From a virus: a stretch of DNA of 64,000 nt. Below, in pieces: positions 57,443 to 64,000 of this stretch. Each line of letters starts with the position of its first letter. The first letter of the stretch is position 1. The translations under genes were made by a program, and so were the position numbers. The notes beneath the pieces were generated by a model that saw nothing but the letters and a program-made list of their open reading frames with translations, had not been told where the DNA came from and did not search any database. The stretch spans positions 44,298-108,297 of the IMG/VR virus record IMGVR_UViG_3300011114_000773, one strand, 5' to 3'.

Positions 57443-58447
57443 TTACACTATTATCCATTTGTTAGCCGCATAATCAATAATAAAAAAAGCATCCCATTGA
57501 TTAAGGCTCTGTGAAAATTCGCCGTCGATTGTGTCAGAACCATTTCCAGTGATTGTTGCTATCCCTGAGTTTATATTTTTAAAAATATATCCTTTACCTG
57601 CTCCTGACGCTATCGGCAAAATTCCAGTGATAGAGTTGGTTCTATTAAAAATAATTATCTCGTCTCCCAAAACTGCTGTATAGTTACCAGTTATAGTTCT
57701 TAATGTATGATTCGTCGCAGAACCATATCCACTTGGATTTGAGAGCGGATAAAACGCCTGATAACTCCATCCTGTTGATGCGAAATTGCCAGTCTCTCCG
57801 CGATTCAAAAGAATTCCCGTCTCGGAAGATTTTACGTATCCGCTAGGATTGGTTCTTGGATAGTAATGCGAGTCAGTCCATGCTGTAGAAGCGAAAACTC
57901 CAGTTTGACCTGTCGTAATATAAGTCGAAGAATCTAGTCCTGTTATATATCCACTAGGATTTGACCGCAAATAGTATCTTGATTCAGCGAATCCAGACCC
58001 AATTAAATCGCCAGTCTGCGATGAGGAGATATATCCAGATGGATTAGATTTAAGATAAAATGTTGTAAGATTATACGAGCTTTGGTTAGAGATTAAATTA
58101 TTAAGATAAATCCCTGTGACTCCCAATACGTATTCTGTGGCTACATGAGAGTCGGCTAAAAACAACGAATCGAAAAAACCAGTCCCGTCCACCCTCAGAT
58201 TCTTTCCAGATATATGAAAATCATAAATTGGATTAGTGGTCCCATACCCTATTTTTCCACCATATTCTCCGAAACTGGAACCGTAAAGAAATAGTCCAGA
58301 TTTAAATTGGAACTGCCCATTTAGTCCGTTTACAGCCAGACCGCTGCCTGTGGCAAGAGACAGTAAGGGCGCGACAATCTCTATAACGTAGCCGGAAAAA
58401 TCAGCTTTACGTACTTGTGGAAGCTGTATTAAACTTTGGCTCAACAT
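57443..58447 (-). CDS. tail-fibre-like protein, NPSGY repeat family
   Basis: 334-aa protein. The N-terminal part is a beta domain (FSGYVIEIVAPLLSLATGSG, GGKIGYGTTNPIYDFHISGK, typical of phage fibre-tip trimer folds). Four NPSGY shaft units follow: NPSGYISSSQTGDLIG, NPSGYITGLDS, NPSGYVKSSETGILLNRGE and NPSGYGSATN. The C-terminal TLRTITGNYTAVLGDEIIIF to the FFIIDYAANKWIIV end is a beta domain used by many fibre proteins. A 7-base-stem hairpin abuts its start codon. The GTGTAA motif precedes it. It probably forms a trimer together with the next gene's product. Confidence 0.65.
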   Translation of the reverse strand: MLSQSLIQLPQVRKADFSGYVIEIVAPLLSLATGSGLAVNGLNGQFQFKSGLFLYGSSFGEYGGKIGYGTTNPIYDFHISGKNLRVDGTGFFDSLFLADSHVATEYVLGVTGIYLNNLISNQSSYNLTTFYLKSNPSGYISSSQTGDLIGSGFAESRYYLRSNPSGYITGLDSSTYITTGQTGVFASTAWTDSHYYPRTNPSGYVKSSETGILLNRGETGNFASTGWSYQAFYPLSNPSGYGSATNHTLRTITGNYTAVLGDEIIIFNRTNSITGILPIASGAGKGYIFKNINSGIATITGNGSDTIDGEFSQSLNQWDAFFIIDYAANKWIIV

Positions 58448-58448
58448 A

Positions 58449-58469
58449 AGTTACCCGAAAAAGGTAACT
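58449..58469 (-). promoter_or_regulatory. hairpin abutting the start codon of the NPSGY gene
   Basis: AGTTACC and GGTAACT form a seven-base stem with a seven-base loop on the minus strand; the 3' arm ends one base before the ATG at 58447. Such a hairpin would hinder ribosome access, so it could lower or regulate translation. Confidence 0.5.
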
Positions 58470-58478
58470 CTTATTACA

Positions 58479-58823
58479 CTAGTTCTGCAAAATCTTTCTT
58501 ATATGGTCAGGGATATCTGAGTCGGGAACCTGTTGCTTAACCTGACCAGCGGAATGCTCAGAGAGATATTGCCTAAAAGTTGCAAGTAGTTTTTGTTTTA
58601 GTCCGCCGATGTTATCGTGAGGAGGAAGGCCGATTTTGGTACAATGCTGCCATAACTCTGTCCGACCCATCTCATTTAGCCTGTCCCGATATACAGATTC
58701 ATCTAGGGTTCCATACCTTTCAGAGATATCTTTTCCCCAAACTTGGTCGAGCGTCGTGAAAACCGTTTTCGTATCCTCACGCCCATTAATTTCAATTAAT
58801 GCTGGTTTAAGTTTTTTAGCCAT
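58479..58823 (-). CDS. small protein with SAP-like C-terminal motif
   Basis: 114-aa protein from the ATG at 58823 (MAKKLKP); a longer frame to 58892 runs into the terminator and is unlikely. The first half is basic and beta-like (ALIEINGREDTKTVFTTLD). Residues about 50-88 (MGRTELWQHCTKIGLPPHDN, then LKQKLLATFRQYL) resemble a SAP/helix-extended-loop-helix DNA-binding motif. It lies between the major capsid gene and the fibre genes, after the capsid terminator, and has its own -10 box. A head-associated DNA-binding or packaging-related role is possible but not shown. Confidence 0.55.
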   Translation of the reverse strand: MAKKLKPALIEINGREDTKTVFTTLDQVWGKDISERYGTLDESVYRDRLNEMGRTELWQHCTKIGLPPHDNIGGLKQKLLATFRQYLSEHSAGQVKQQVPDSDIPDHIRKILQN

Positions 58824-58830
58824 ATTATCT

Positions 58831-58859
58831 ATAATACGAGATTCAGTAGTAGATGTTAT
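58831..58859 (-). promoter_or_regulatory. putative promoter after the capsid terminator
   Basis: On the minus strand ATAACA (58854-58859) and TATTAT (58831-58836) are 17 bases apart; the ATG at 58823 follows seven bases after the -10 box. Placed just after a terminator, it should restart transcription of the fibre and neck genes. Confidence 0.55.
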
Positions 58860-58877
58860 ACTTATTATATTTGGGCA

Positions 58878-58902
58878 CAAAAAAGCCCGCATAATGCGGG
58901 CT
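58878..58902 (-). terminator. rho-independent terminator after major capsid gene
   Basis: Perfect eight-base stem (AGCCCGCA with TGCGGGCT, three-base loop) followed on the minus strand by six T residues. It starts 26 bases after the stop codon of the capsid gene. Confidence 0.9.
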
Positions 58903-58927
58903 ATTGAAACCGGAAAGAGCGAAAGTC

Positions 58928-60100
58928 TTATACGATAAGACCGCTTGTAGAACGAGAGTCAAGACAGACGCGGCCTTCTTCGAGACTACCGAAGAACCCA
59001 GCCTTGTCCAAGCGAGCCAAGTTCCATTGGTCGTCAGGAAGGAGAGTGAAGGTCGAGCCACCATTCTCTGTTCCGCGAGCGATAGGTCGGAGATACGCGC
59101 CGCGACTATTATCAATCGCCAAGGCAATCTCAGTCGTCGCACCAGCGAATGCCGCACTGCCGGTGCCAGCACCCGTCGTATAGGTATAAGAACCAAGGTT
59201 AGCGTAGTAATCGAACAGGGTGTTGTACTTCTTACCGAGGCCGAACTCAACCAACTGAACGATATTCACACCGAAGATATTCTGCATACCTGCGTTGCGA
59301 TAAATTTCTTCGCGCATCGCTTCTGGAAGGGCGACTACCGACGACGTATAACCAGCGCCGCTCGTTCCGCTAAGAACGCCCGCACGGGTATTCATCGGAT
59401 TGTAAGCGAATGCGCGAATCTGAGCTTTAATTTCAGGAGAAACGTAGAGGTCAGTAGGTCCGTTCGAGTAAACGCCCTCTGGGGTGTTACCTGAATAAGA
59501 CTCATTTAAGCGCACATGGCGAGTAATCAAACTGCTCAAGTCGTCCACTCCGAAAACACCAGCAGTCGCAGAGCGAATAACGTGCTTAAGCGCCGAGCCA
59601 CCCTTCGGGGTCGTAGAAGCTTCCGCTCCAGCCTTAAGGATAACGCTCCATCCCATTTTCTCCTGACGGATGAGAACTTCGTTAATAATATGCTCAATCG
59701 CTCCACCGACAACGTCGAGACGAGACTTACGAGCGTAACGCTTATTGAAAGACACTGCGCTGTCAAGCGTATAGGTCATAAACTTCATCTCACTGTTACC
59801 AGTAACCTGACTAGATGCCAGACCTCCGTTGCTGCTTTGCGAGTAAACCGTGATGAGTCCATCGGCAGTGCCGTAGTACAAATCAAGCGGGAATGAAGGC
59901 GCATCGTCTTCATTATATGGCATGTCAGTGTAAATCGCCGAAACAGTTCCCTTCGTCAAAAGGAGTTTCTGGATTACCGGACCTGCGGCAGCAGCCAACG
60001 CTTGCTGTGCTTCGATTGAAACCTGAACATTCTTCGAGCCAATTGCGCGAACGAGTTCGTTTTGTTCTGCGGTCCCGTCAAGTGTGAAACGTGTTTTCAT
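58928..60100 (-). CDS. major capsid protein (HK97 fold)
   Basis: 390-aa protein with the features of HK97-type capsid proteins: a short helical N-arm (EQNELVRAIGSKNVQVSIEA), an E-loop region (LDLYYGTADGLITVYSQSSN), a spine-helix region (YARKSRLDVVGGAIEHIINE) and a P-domain/A-domain part ending NAGMQNIFGVNIVQLVEFGL. The tail shows LLPDDQWNLARLDKAGFFGS. It is preceded by the decoration-like and protease-scaffold genes, the standard order, and followed by a strong terminator, which fits the very high expression capsid proteins need. No Shine-Dalgarno is present; the start is preceded by an A/T-rich leader. Confidence 0.85.
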   Translation of the reverse strand: MKTRFTLDGTAEQNELVRAIGSKNVQVSIEAQQALAAAAGPVIQKLLLTKGTVSAIYTDMPYNEDDAPSFPLDLYYGTADGLITVYSQSSNGGLASSQVTGNSEMKFMTYTLDSAVSFNKRYARKSRLDVVGGAIEHIINEVLIRQEKMGWSVILKAGAEASTTPKGGSALKHVIRSATAGVFGVDDLSSLITRHVRLNESYSGNTPEGVYSNGPTDLYVSPEIKAQIRAFAYNPMNTRAGVLSGTSGAGYTSSVVALPEAMREEIYRNAGMQNIFGVNIVQLVEFGLGKKYNTLFDYYANLGSYTYTTGAGTGSAAFAGATTEIALAIDNSRGAYLRPIARGTENGGSTFTLLPDDQWNLARLDKAGFFGSLEEGRVCLDSRSTSGLIV

Positions 60101-60143
60101 TTAGTTATTATTTTAAAGTTTTATTTAAAGTGTTGTTAATGGT

Positions 60144-60686
60144 TTAGGCGATGTCAAGCAGGACAACCGTAAATCCAGAAGCGTCCTTCGCTCCGAGTGC
60201 GATACCGACCTGAGCCGACGCAATCTGCGCGAGACAGTCAATGGTTCCGTTAACTCCGACATACAATTTACCTCCAGCGACGGGAGTCCCGGTAATACCG
60301 CTGTAGTGGAAAGTCCCTCTGCGGACAATCGGAACGGCCTGTCCAGAGACAACCGCTTCGAGTTCGGCAGCTTTACGGGGATTGAACTTAAGCAGTTCGC
60401 CATTCTCGTCTGTCTCCTTGATATCGAGTAGGGTAATGCCGAGCGGGGTTGCACATCCAGTGCCGCAAATCGAGACTTTAGGAGTCACGCCGTAACGCTG
60501 CGAAACCGTGTTCGCGTAAGACGCACCCGGCGAGCCGAGCATTTCCACGGGGTCTTGCGATGGCACGAAACCCGAGCCTTGAATTTGGACCAGCGTACCC
60601 TTGTTGACAGGGAGCGCTCCAGAAAACGCGTAAAGATTAATGACATCTTTTTCGTTGTAGTTACGATATGGGTTAAGGGTAGGCAT
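60144..60686 (-). CDS. putative capsid decoration protein
   Basis: 180-aa beta-rich protein located between the protease-scaffold and major capsid genes, where lambda gpD-like decoration proteins are commonly found. It opens TLNPYRNYNEKDVINLYAFS and continues NKGTLVQIQGSGFVPSQ, a pattern of an extended arm followed by a compact beta barrel. The closing strands (GTIDCLAQIASAQVGIALGA, SGFTVVLLDIA) fit as well. It has three cysteines. The name rests on location and fold-like pattern. Confidence 0.55.
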   Translation of the reverse strand: MPTLNPYRNYNEKDVINLYAFSGALPVNKGTLVQIQGSGFVPSQDPVEMLGSPGASYANTVSQRYGVTPKVSICGTGCATPLGITLLDIKETDENGELLKFNPRKAAELEAVVSGQAVPIVRRGTFHYSGITGTPVAGGKLYVGVNGTIDCLAQIASAQVGIALGAKDASGFTVVLLDIA

Positions 60687-60718
60687 AATTTATTTTTTTT
60701 AAATTGTTATCGGTTTAT

Positions 60719-62314
60719 TTATTTTACACTGAAAGTACCTGCTTTGAGAACTTCTGCCCATTTATTTTTTTTGCCTGAATCGGCTGCGTTAGGGATGCCT
60801 GCTGTAATCTTGGTAGCATTATCGAGAGCATTGTCCACGACGCCTTGTTTTCCAGCGGCAGGGGTATTAGCGACGATTGCGAATGGAACTAAAACGTCGT
60901 GCATCTTAGTCATCCATGCCGCAAAAAGTTCATCGGTATTCGCGGCTTTAATGTCTTCGACAAAAACTTTGCGAGCGCCATCAGTGAGACTGAACTTCTC
61001 GTCTAGTGCAGCCATGTGCTTATTGAACGAGGCCAAGGCAACAGCGTCAGCTTTTTCCTTATCGGCAATTTTGATAGTATTAACTGCCACGGCCAAATCC
61101 GCTTTAATCGTCTCTGCCGAAGCTTTCAACGCATTAATCTCATCCTGCAAAGCCTTAACAGTGGCTTCGTCTTTCGTCTTTGATTCCTGCCATGCCTTGT
61201 CGGCATCGGTCATAAAATCGGTAATGGCGGAAGCGGTAAGCTGCTTCAAACTTTCGTCGGTGATATCGGAAATCTTCGAGATTTTCATGGTGTTAGGTAC
61301 TTCAGTTTTTATTACATGAGATTTGGACGTTTGGGAAATAAAATTTTTAGCTTTACCTTCTTTCCCGCATTTAGCGCACATACGCTTGCCACTCATCATT
61401 TTCATTTTACCATCTTTACAATCAGAGCACGTTTCGTCTTCACTGTTTTTGTCCGCAGTATCCTCAGTGTCTTTCTTCGGTTCATCTGGCTCTGATTTAC
61501 CCGCCTTATCCTTTTCATCACTAGGAGTTACGTCTTTTTTCGTGAAAGGAATAAATCCAGCAGCAATTTCTTTATTTTGATTCGTCTTCGGCGTGGTTAT
61601 GCCACGAACTTCTGCTGCGGGAGAAGCTGTGAGTCCGATTCCTAATGGGACTACCGCGCCGATGGGCATACGATAATAATCAAATTTCCCATCCGAACCT
61701 GTTCCGCCAAGGCCTTTTAGAGTACTCGCAAGCGACGCAATCATATTTATATCGTCAATGATTTCGGCATCTTCAAGATTTTTGTCGCCTGTCGATATTT
61801 TAGCAATCTTATAATTAGTGAAGCCAAGTTCCCAACTAGCAGAGACGGAATTGAAATTAAGAGATGTCGGGTCGCTAGAATCTTCAATAACTCCAGCGAG
61901 TTTGGGGTCCGCTATCTTCCAGAAAACGCCGCCTAATACGATATTATATGGCTCTTTGGCGATAGCTGCCGCAGCCTCATCCATAGGCTCATCCGTGCCA
62001 AACTTGGTAAAGCCAGAAGTCAGTATGACGCCAACGATTTTTTCCCTATCATGCTCGAAATTGATAGGTTTATTAAGAAATCCCTTGTAAGACGCTACAG
62101 CCTGTTCGGAACCGAGAACGTCTCCATTTTTATTTCCTCTATTTACGACACAGGCGTCAAACGCAATAGGAAGAAGGTCAATGGAATTAACCTTTGGGAG
62201 AAACTTAGCTAATGTCGCGCTGGAGGCCACCGCCAGATACTTGTCTTTCTCTGCTGAGACGAGTGGTTTAACAATCGAACTAAATGACATTCTTAGCAAT
62301 TTCTCTAGGTCCAT
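60719..62314 (-). CDS. prohead maturation protease fused to scaffold, with zinc ribbon
   Basis: 531-aa protein. Residues about 45-170 match HK97-type prohead serine proteases: NKNGDVLGSEQAVASYKGFL, KPINFEHDREKIVGVI with catalytic His88, and FNSVSASWELGFTNYKIAKI, whose serines (156-160) include the nucleophile. A charged, disordered linker (about 255-295) leads to a zinc ribbon with two C-x-x-C pairs (CSDC at 296-299, CAKC at 313-316). The last 200 residues are a coiled-coil scaffold (VKALQDEINALKASAETIKA) with a basic C-terminus. Protease-scaffold fusions are known in phages; the zinc ribbon between them is unusual. It is the first gene of the capsid block. MSFSSIVK (residue 9) is an alternative start. 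Confidence 0.8.
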   Translation of the reverse strand: MDLEKLLRMSFSSIVKPLVSAEKDKYLAVASSATLAKFLPKVNSIDLLPIAFDACVVNRGNKNGDVLGSEQAVASYKGFLNKPINFEHDREKIVGVILTSGFTKFGTDEPMDEAAAAIAKEPYNIVLGGVFWKIADPKLAGVIEDSSDPTSLNFNSVSASWELGFTNYKIAKISTGDKNLEDAEIIDDINMIASLASTLKGLGGTGSDGKFDYYRMPIGAVVPLGIGLTASPAAEVRGITTPKTNQNKEIAAGFIPFTKKDVTPSDEKDKAGKSEPDEPKKDTEDTADKNSEDETCSDCKDGKMKMMSGKRMCAKCGKEGKAKNFISQTSKSHVIKTEVPNTMKISKISDITDESLKQLTASAITDFMTDADKAWQESKTKDEATVKALQDEINALKASAETIKADLAVAVNTIKIADKEKADAVALASFNKHMAALDEKFSLTDGARKVFVEDIKAANTDELFAAWMTKMHDVLVPFAIVANTPAAGKQGVVDNALDNATKITAGIPNAADSGKKNKWAEVLKAGTFSVK

Positions 62315-62357
62315 AGAAGTGTTTACATCTAAAGTAGCAATCCGTGAATATTATTCA

Positions 62358-63671
62358 CTATGGGGTATATCCGGGGCATCCAGAAACCGAATCTGGGCAA
62401 TCAGAACCCCAAGAGAGTCTAAAAGATAAACTTAGATTATCAAATGGGTCGATAAAAGCGTAATTACCAGTTAAACTATTGGGGTCATACGTATGATTAT
62501 CTGTATCAACACTATAATTTAGCTCAGAAGCTCCAGAGGTAGAAAAGATTACGTCGCAATATGGATAATGACTTCCGTAAACAGACTGAGACAAGACTAA
62601 AGACTTTATCTTATTCGGATTTCCGCTCACGTCTTCAAAGAGATTTTGCGCATTAGGCCAACTAAATAGCCTTACTAAAGAACGAGTTCTTCCGGTCGCG
62701 ATATAAGAATCCTGTGTGATAGTCGTTAAACTGTTGACTTTCACTTCGGAACTCGAATCTCCTTCTAGGCGGAAATCAGTGTTTAATGGAATTTTAAATG
62801 TTCCTTTCCTGATATCCACTAATCGTGTCTCTAGTCCCCCAGCAATCTCCCTATGATATGAACATAATCCAGTCCCAAACGGAAGTCCCTCTGCGGTATA
62901 AGGCTGGAAAGACGCAGTATCTATAGCGCCGCCCGAATAACTATTTACAATAAATTGTTTATTATCTGTCGATAGATACGCCTTTAATGCGGAAGTTGAC
63001 CTATTAGAAGGCTCTAGCGGTGATTTGAAAGATTCTTCTCGTATCAGTCCGTCCACGCCAATAGTATTAAGCCCATGATGTATAACAGAGTATCGACCAG
63101 AAATTCTATTCCAATATCTGCACACTGGACTATCGGAGGTATTAACCAGAGATGAGTTAATAATCCCATAAAAAGACTTTATCCCTGTAGGAAGGCCGAT
63201 GTTAAGACTGTATGTTATTACTGAATAATCACCCGTGTCGATAACTACATTAGGAAGGACTCTTGAAAACAGATACCCACTAGAACTTACTCCCAAATCA
63301 GTTGGGTGGACACCCAGTTCAGCAATGGATAATGGATAGTCATTAACGACGCTCTCTCCGAAAGGTATCCTCCACGCCCTAAATAGGCTTACTCCAGAGT
63401 TAGTGTTAATAGTTCCGCACGCATCAGAGACGTAATTAACAAGATTCGCATAGTCTATATTGCCAGACTCCATTCCTGTAGTCAAAACCGTGTTAATGCC
63501 GATACCAGAACCAATAGTAAGTTGCTTAAAACACTCTCCGAGAGGAATGGAGTATGGAAACGAAAGGCCTGTCGAGGTTATAAAGTTCGGGATAACCTTC
63601 TTCGACTTTTCAAACCCATCTGGTCCATAAGTTTGAATTGTAAACTGTCCTTTTAGTTTGAGAGCGCTCAT
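62358..63671 (-). CDS. putative fibre/appendage virion protein
   Basis: 437-aa protein from the ATG at 63671, which overlaps the preceding stop as ATGA; longer frames are less likely. It is beta-rich, with ALKLKGQFTIQTYGPDGFEK near the N-terminus and LTIGSGIGINTVLTTGMESG, IVNSYSGGAIDTASFQPYTA and GNYAFIDPFDNLSLSFRLSW later on. It ends in a cysteine-rich tail (GSDCPDSVSGCPGYTP). That tail resembles the C-terminus of the small protein encoded just upstream. It lies outside the usual head-gene order and is probably an accessory head or fibre protein. Confidence 0.5.
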   Translation of the reverse strand: MSALKLKGQFTIQTYGPDGFEKSKKVIPNFITSTGLSFPYSIPLGECFKQLTIGSGIGINTVLTTGMESGNIDYANLVNYVSDACGTINTNSGVSLFRAWRIPFGESVVNDYPLSIAELGVHPTDLGVSSSGYLFSRVLPNVVIDTGDYSVITYSLNIGLPTGIKSFYGIINSSLVNTSDSPVCRYWNRISGRYSVIHHGLNTIGVDGLIREESFKSPLEPSNRSTSALKAYLSTDNKQFIVNSYSGGAIDTASFQPYTAEGLPFGTGLCSYHREIAGGLETRLVDIRKGTFKIPLNTDFRLEGDSSSEVKVNSLTTITQDSYIATGRTRSLVRLFSWPNAQNLFEDVSGNPNKIKSLVLSQSVYGSHYPYCDVIFSTSGASELNYSVDTDNHTYDPNSLTGNYAFIDPFDNLSLSFRLSWGSDCPDSVSGCPGYTP

Positions 63672-63913
63672 AGTGCCGCAGGCTCGGCGCAATCTAAAGC
63701 AGAGCCACATGGAGAAGTCCAAATTAAATCAACAGATAACTCTAATGTATTATCGAAACTTAATGCTGGATATGTTCCGCCAAAGTAAGTGTTCTTTGTA
63801 TCTGTAACGTATAAATCTCCGCTAACTGGAGACTGGGCAGAGCCGTGATTAGGCAACAGTCTAAATGATTCGTTATGAATAAATCGGCCCGTAGGAGGAG
63901 AGAAGCTCGTCAT
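63668..63913 (-). CDS. small virion-like protein, related tail to next gene
   Basis: 81-aa protein. The end (YPALSFDNTLELSVDLIWTS, then PCGSALDCAEPAAL) resembles the C-terminal strand-plus-cysteine tail of the 437-aa gene that follows, so it looks like a shortened duplicate or a truncated paralogue. It begins right after a stop codon of another frame (TAA at 63914) and overlaps the next gene by four bases (ATGA). No function known. Confidence 0.5.
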   Translation of the reverse strand: MTSFSPPTGRFIHNESFRLLPNHGSAQSPVSGDLYVTDTKNTYFGGTYPALSFDNTLELSVDLIWTSPCGSALDCAEPAAL

Positions 63914-64000
63914 TTAGACAGACCAGCTAAGATATGAATGTGCACTCCATTGAAAGGCTGGAGACTCAAGATAATTTCCAGTCATCACTGTGACATATAC
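63914..64000 (-). CDS. 3' end of a virion protein gene (5'-partial, cut by window edge)
   Basis: The minus-strand frame from the right edge to the TAA at 63914 reads VYVTVMTGNYLESPAFQWSA and ends in SYLSWSV. The short Trp/Ser-rich end is similar in style to the closing strands of the two genes that follow. Too little is visible to name it; it directly abuts the 81-aa gene. Confidence 0.5.
   Translation of the reverse strand, partial: VYVTVMTGNYLESPAFQWSAHSYLSWSV

Noticed and set aside
58824-58892. Longer N-terminus for the SAP-like protein
   Set aside because: The extension would begin inside the terminator hairpin and cover the likely promoter; the ATG at 58823 is better placed.

Overview
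This window is a piece of a large tailed double-stranded DNA bacteriophage genome. The evidence is a complete HK97-type capsid module (protease-scaffold fusion, a decoration-like protein, major capsid protein), neck proteins, a tail tube, a tape measure protein of about 3,180 residues, a run of very large tail/baseplate/fibre proteins, and a phage replication module. No contractile sheath, terminase, portal, integrase, tRNA or rRNA gene was seen; terminase and portal probably lie beyond position 64000. The long tape measure and missing sheath suggest a long non-contractile tail, which is inference. The glycosyltransferases and GDP-mannose dehydratase suggest a Gram-negative-type host, but the host cannot be named from this sequence.

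Layout. (1) 1-1838, plus strand: sugar/surface genes (partial methyltransferase, GDP-mannose 4,6-dehydratase) and one unknown. (2) 1819-12545, plus strand: replication and recombination, with RecA-like recombinase, DnaB-like helicase, Toprim primase, three PD-(D/E)XK-type nucleases, and a DNA polymerase III alpha chain split into a separate PHP-domain protein and a polymerase core, with a nuclease and a DnaQ-like exonuclease between them. A LAGLIDADG homing endonuclease sits in this block on the minus strand. (3) 12542-21890, minus strand: two giant unknown proteins (1425 and 1683 aa). (4) 21935-26439, plus strand: an island inside the late region with a putative ssDNA-binding protein, a GT4-DUF4214-GT9 fusion whose GT9 part continues in a second reading frame, and a putative annealing protein. 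(5) 26429-64000, minus strand: the structural operon. Read in its own direction (right to left) it runs fibre-like proteins, protease-scaffold, decoration protein, capsid, fibres, neck, tail tube, chaperone-like genes, tape measure, then baseplate/tail proteins.

The most striking element is the tape measure gene (38189-47728). Between a conventional N-terminal tape-measure core and a coiled-coil C-terminal half it carries about 1,600 residues of enzyme-like domains. They comprise a P-loop domain, a HIGH-type nucleotidyltransferase, a PD-(D/E)XK-like segment, an HExxH metallopeptidase, an ADP-ribosyltransferase-like domain and two GNAT-like acetyltransferase segments. Most of these are separated by a recurring G(H/Y/W)(V/I)PNF linker. 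This looks like a set of effector domains carried in the tail tube and possibly delivered with the DNA.

Expression signals: several plus-strand genes have sigma70-like promoters with a 17-base spacer whose -10 box ends only 5-9 bases before the ATG, which predicts leaderless mRNAs. Shine-Dalgarno sequences are mostly absent. Two strong rho-independent terminators follow the capsid and tail-tube genes. No stretch longer than about 120 bases lacks a gene.
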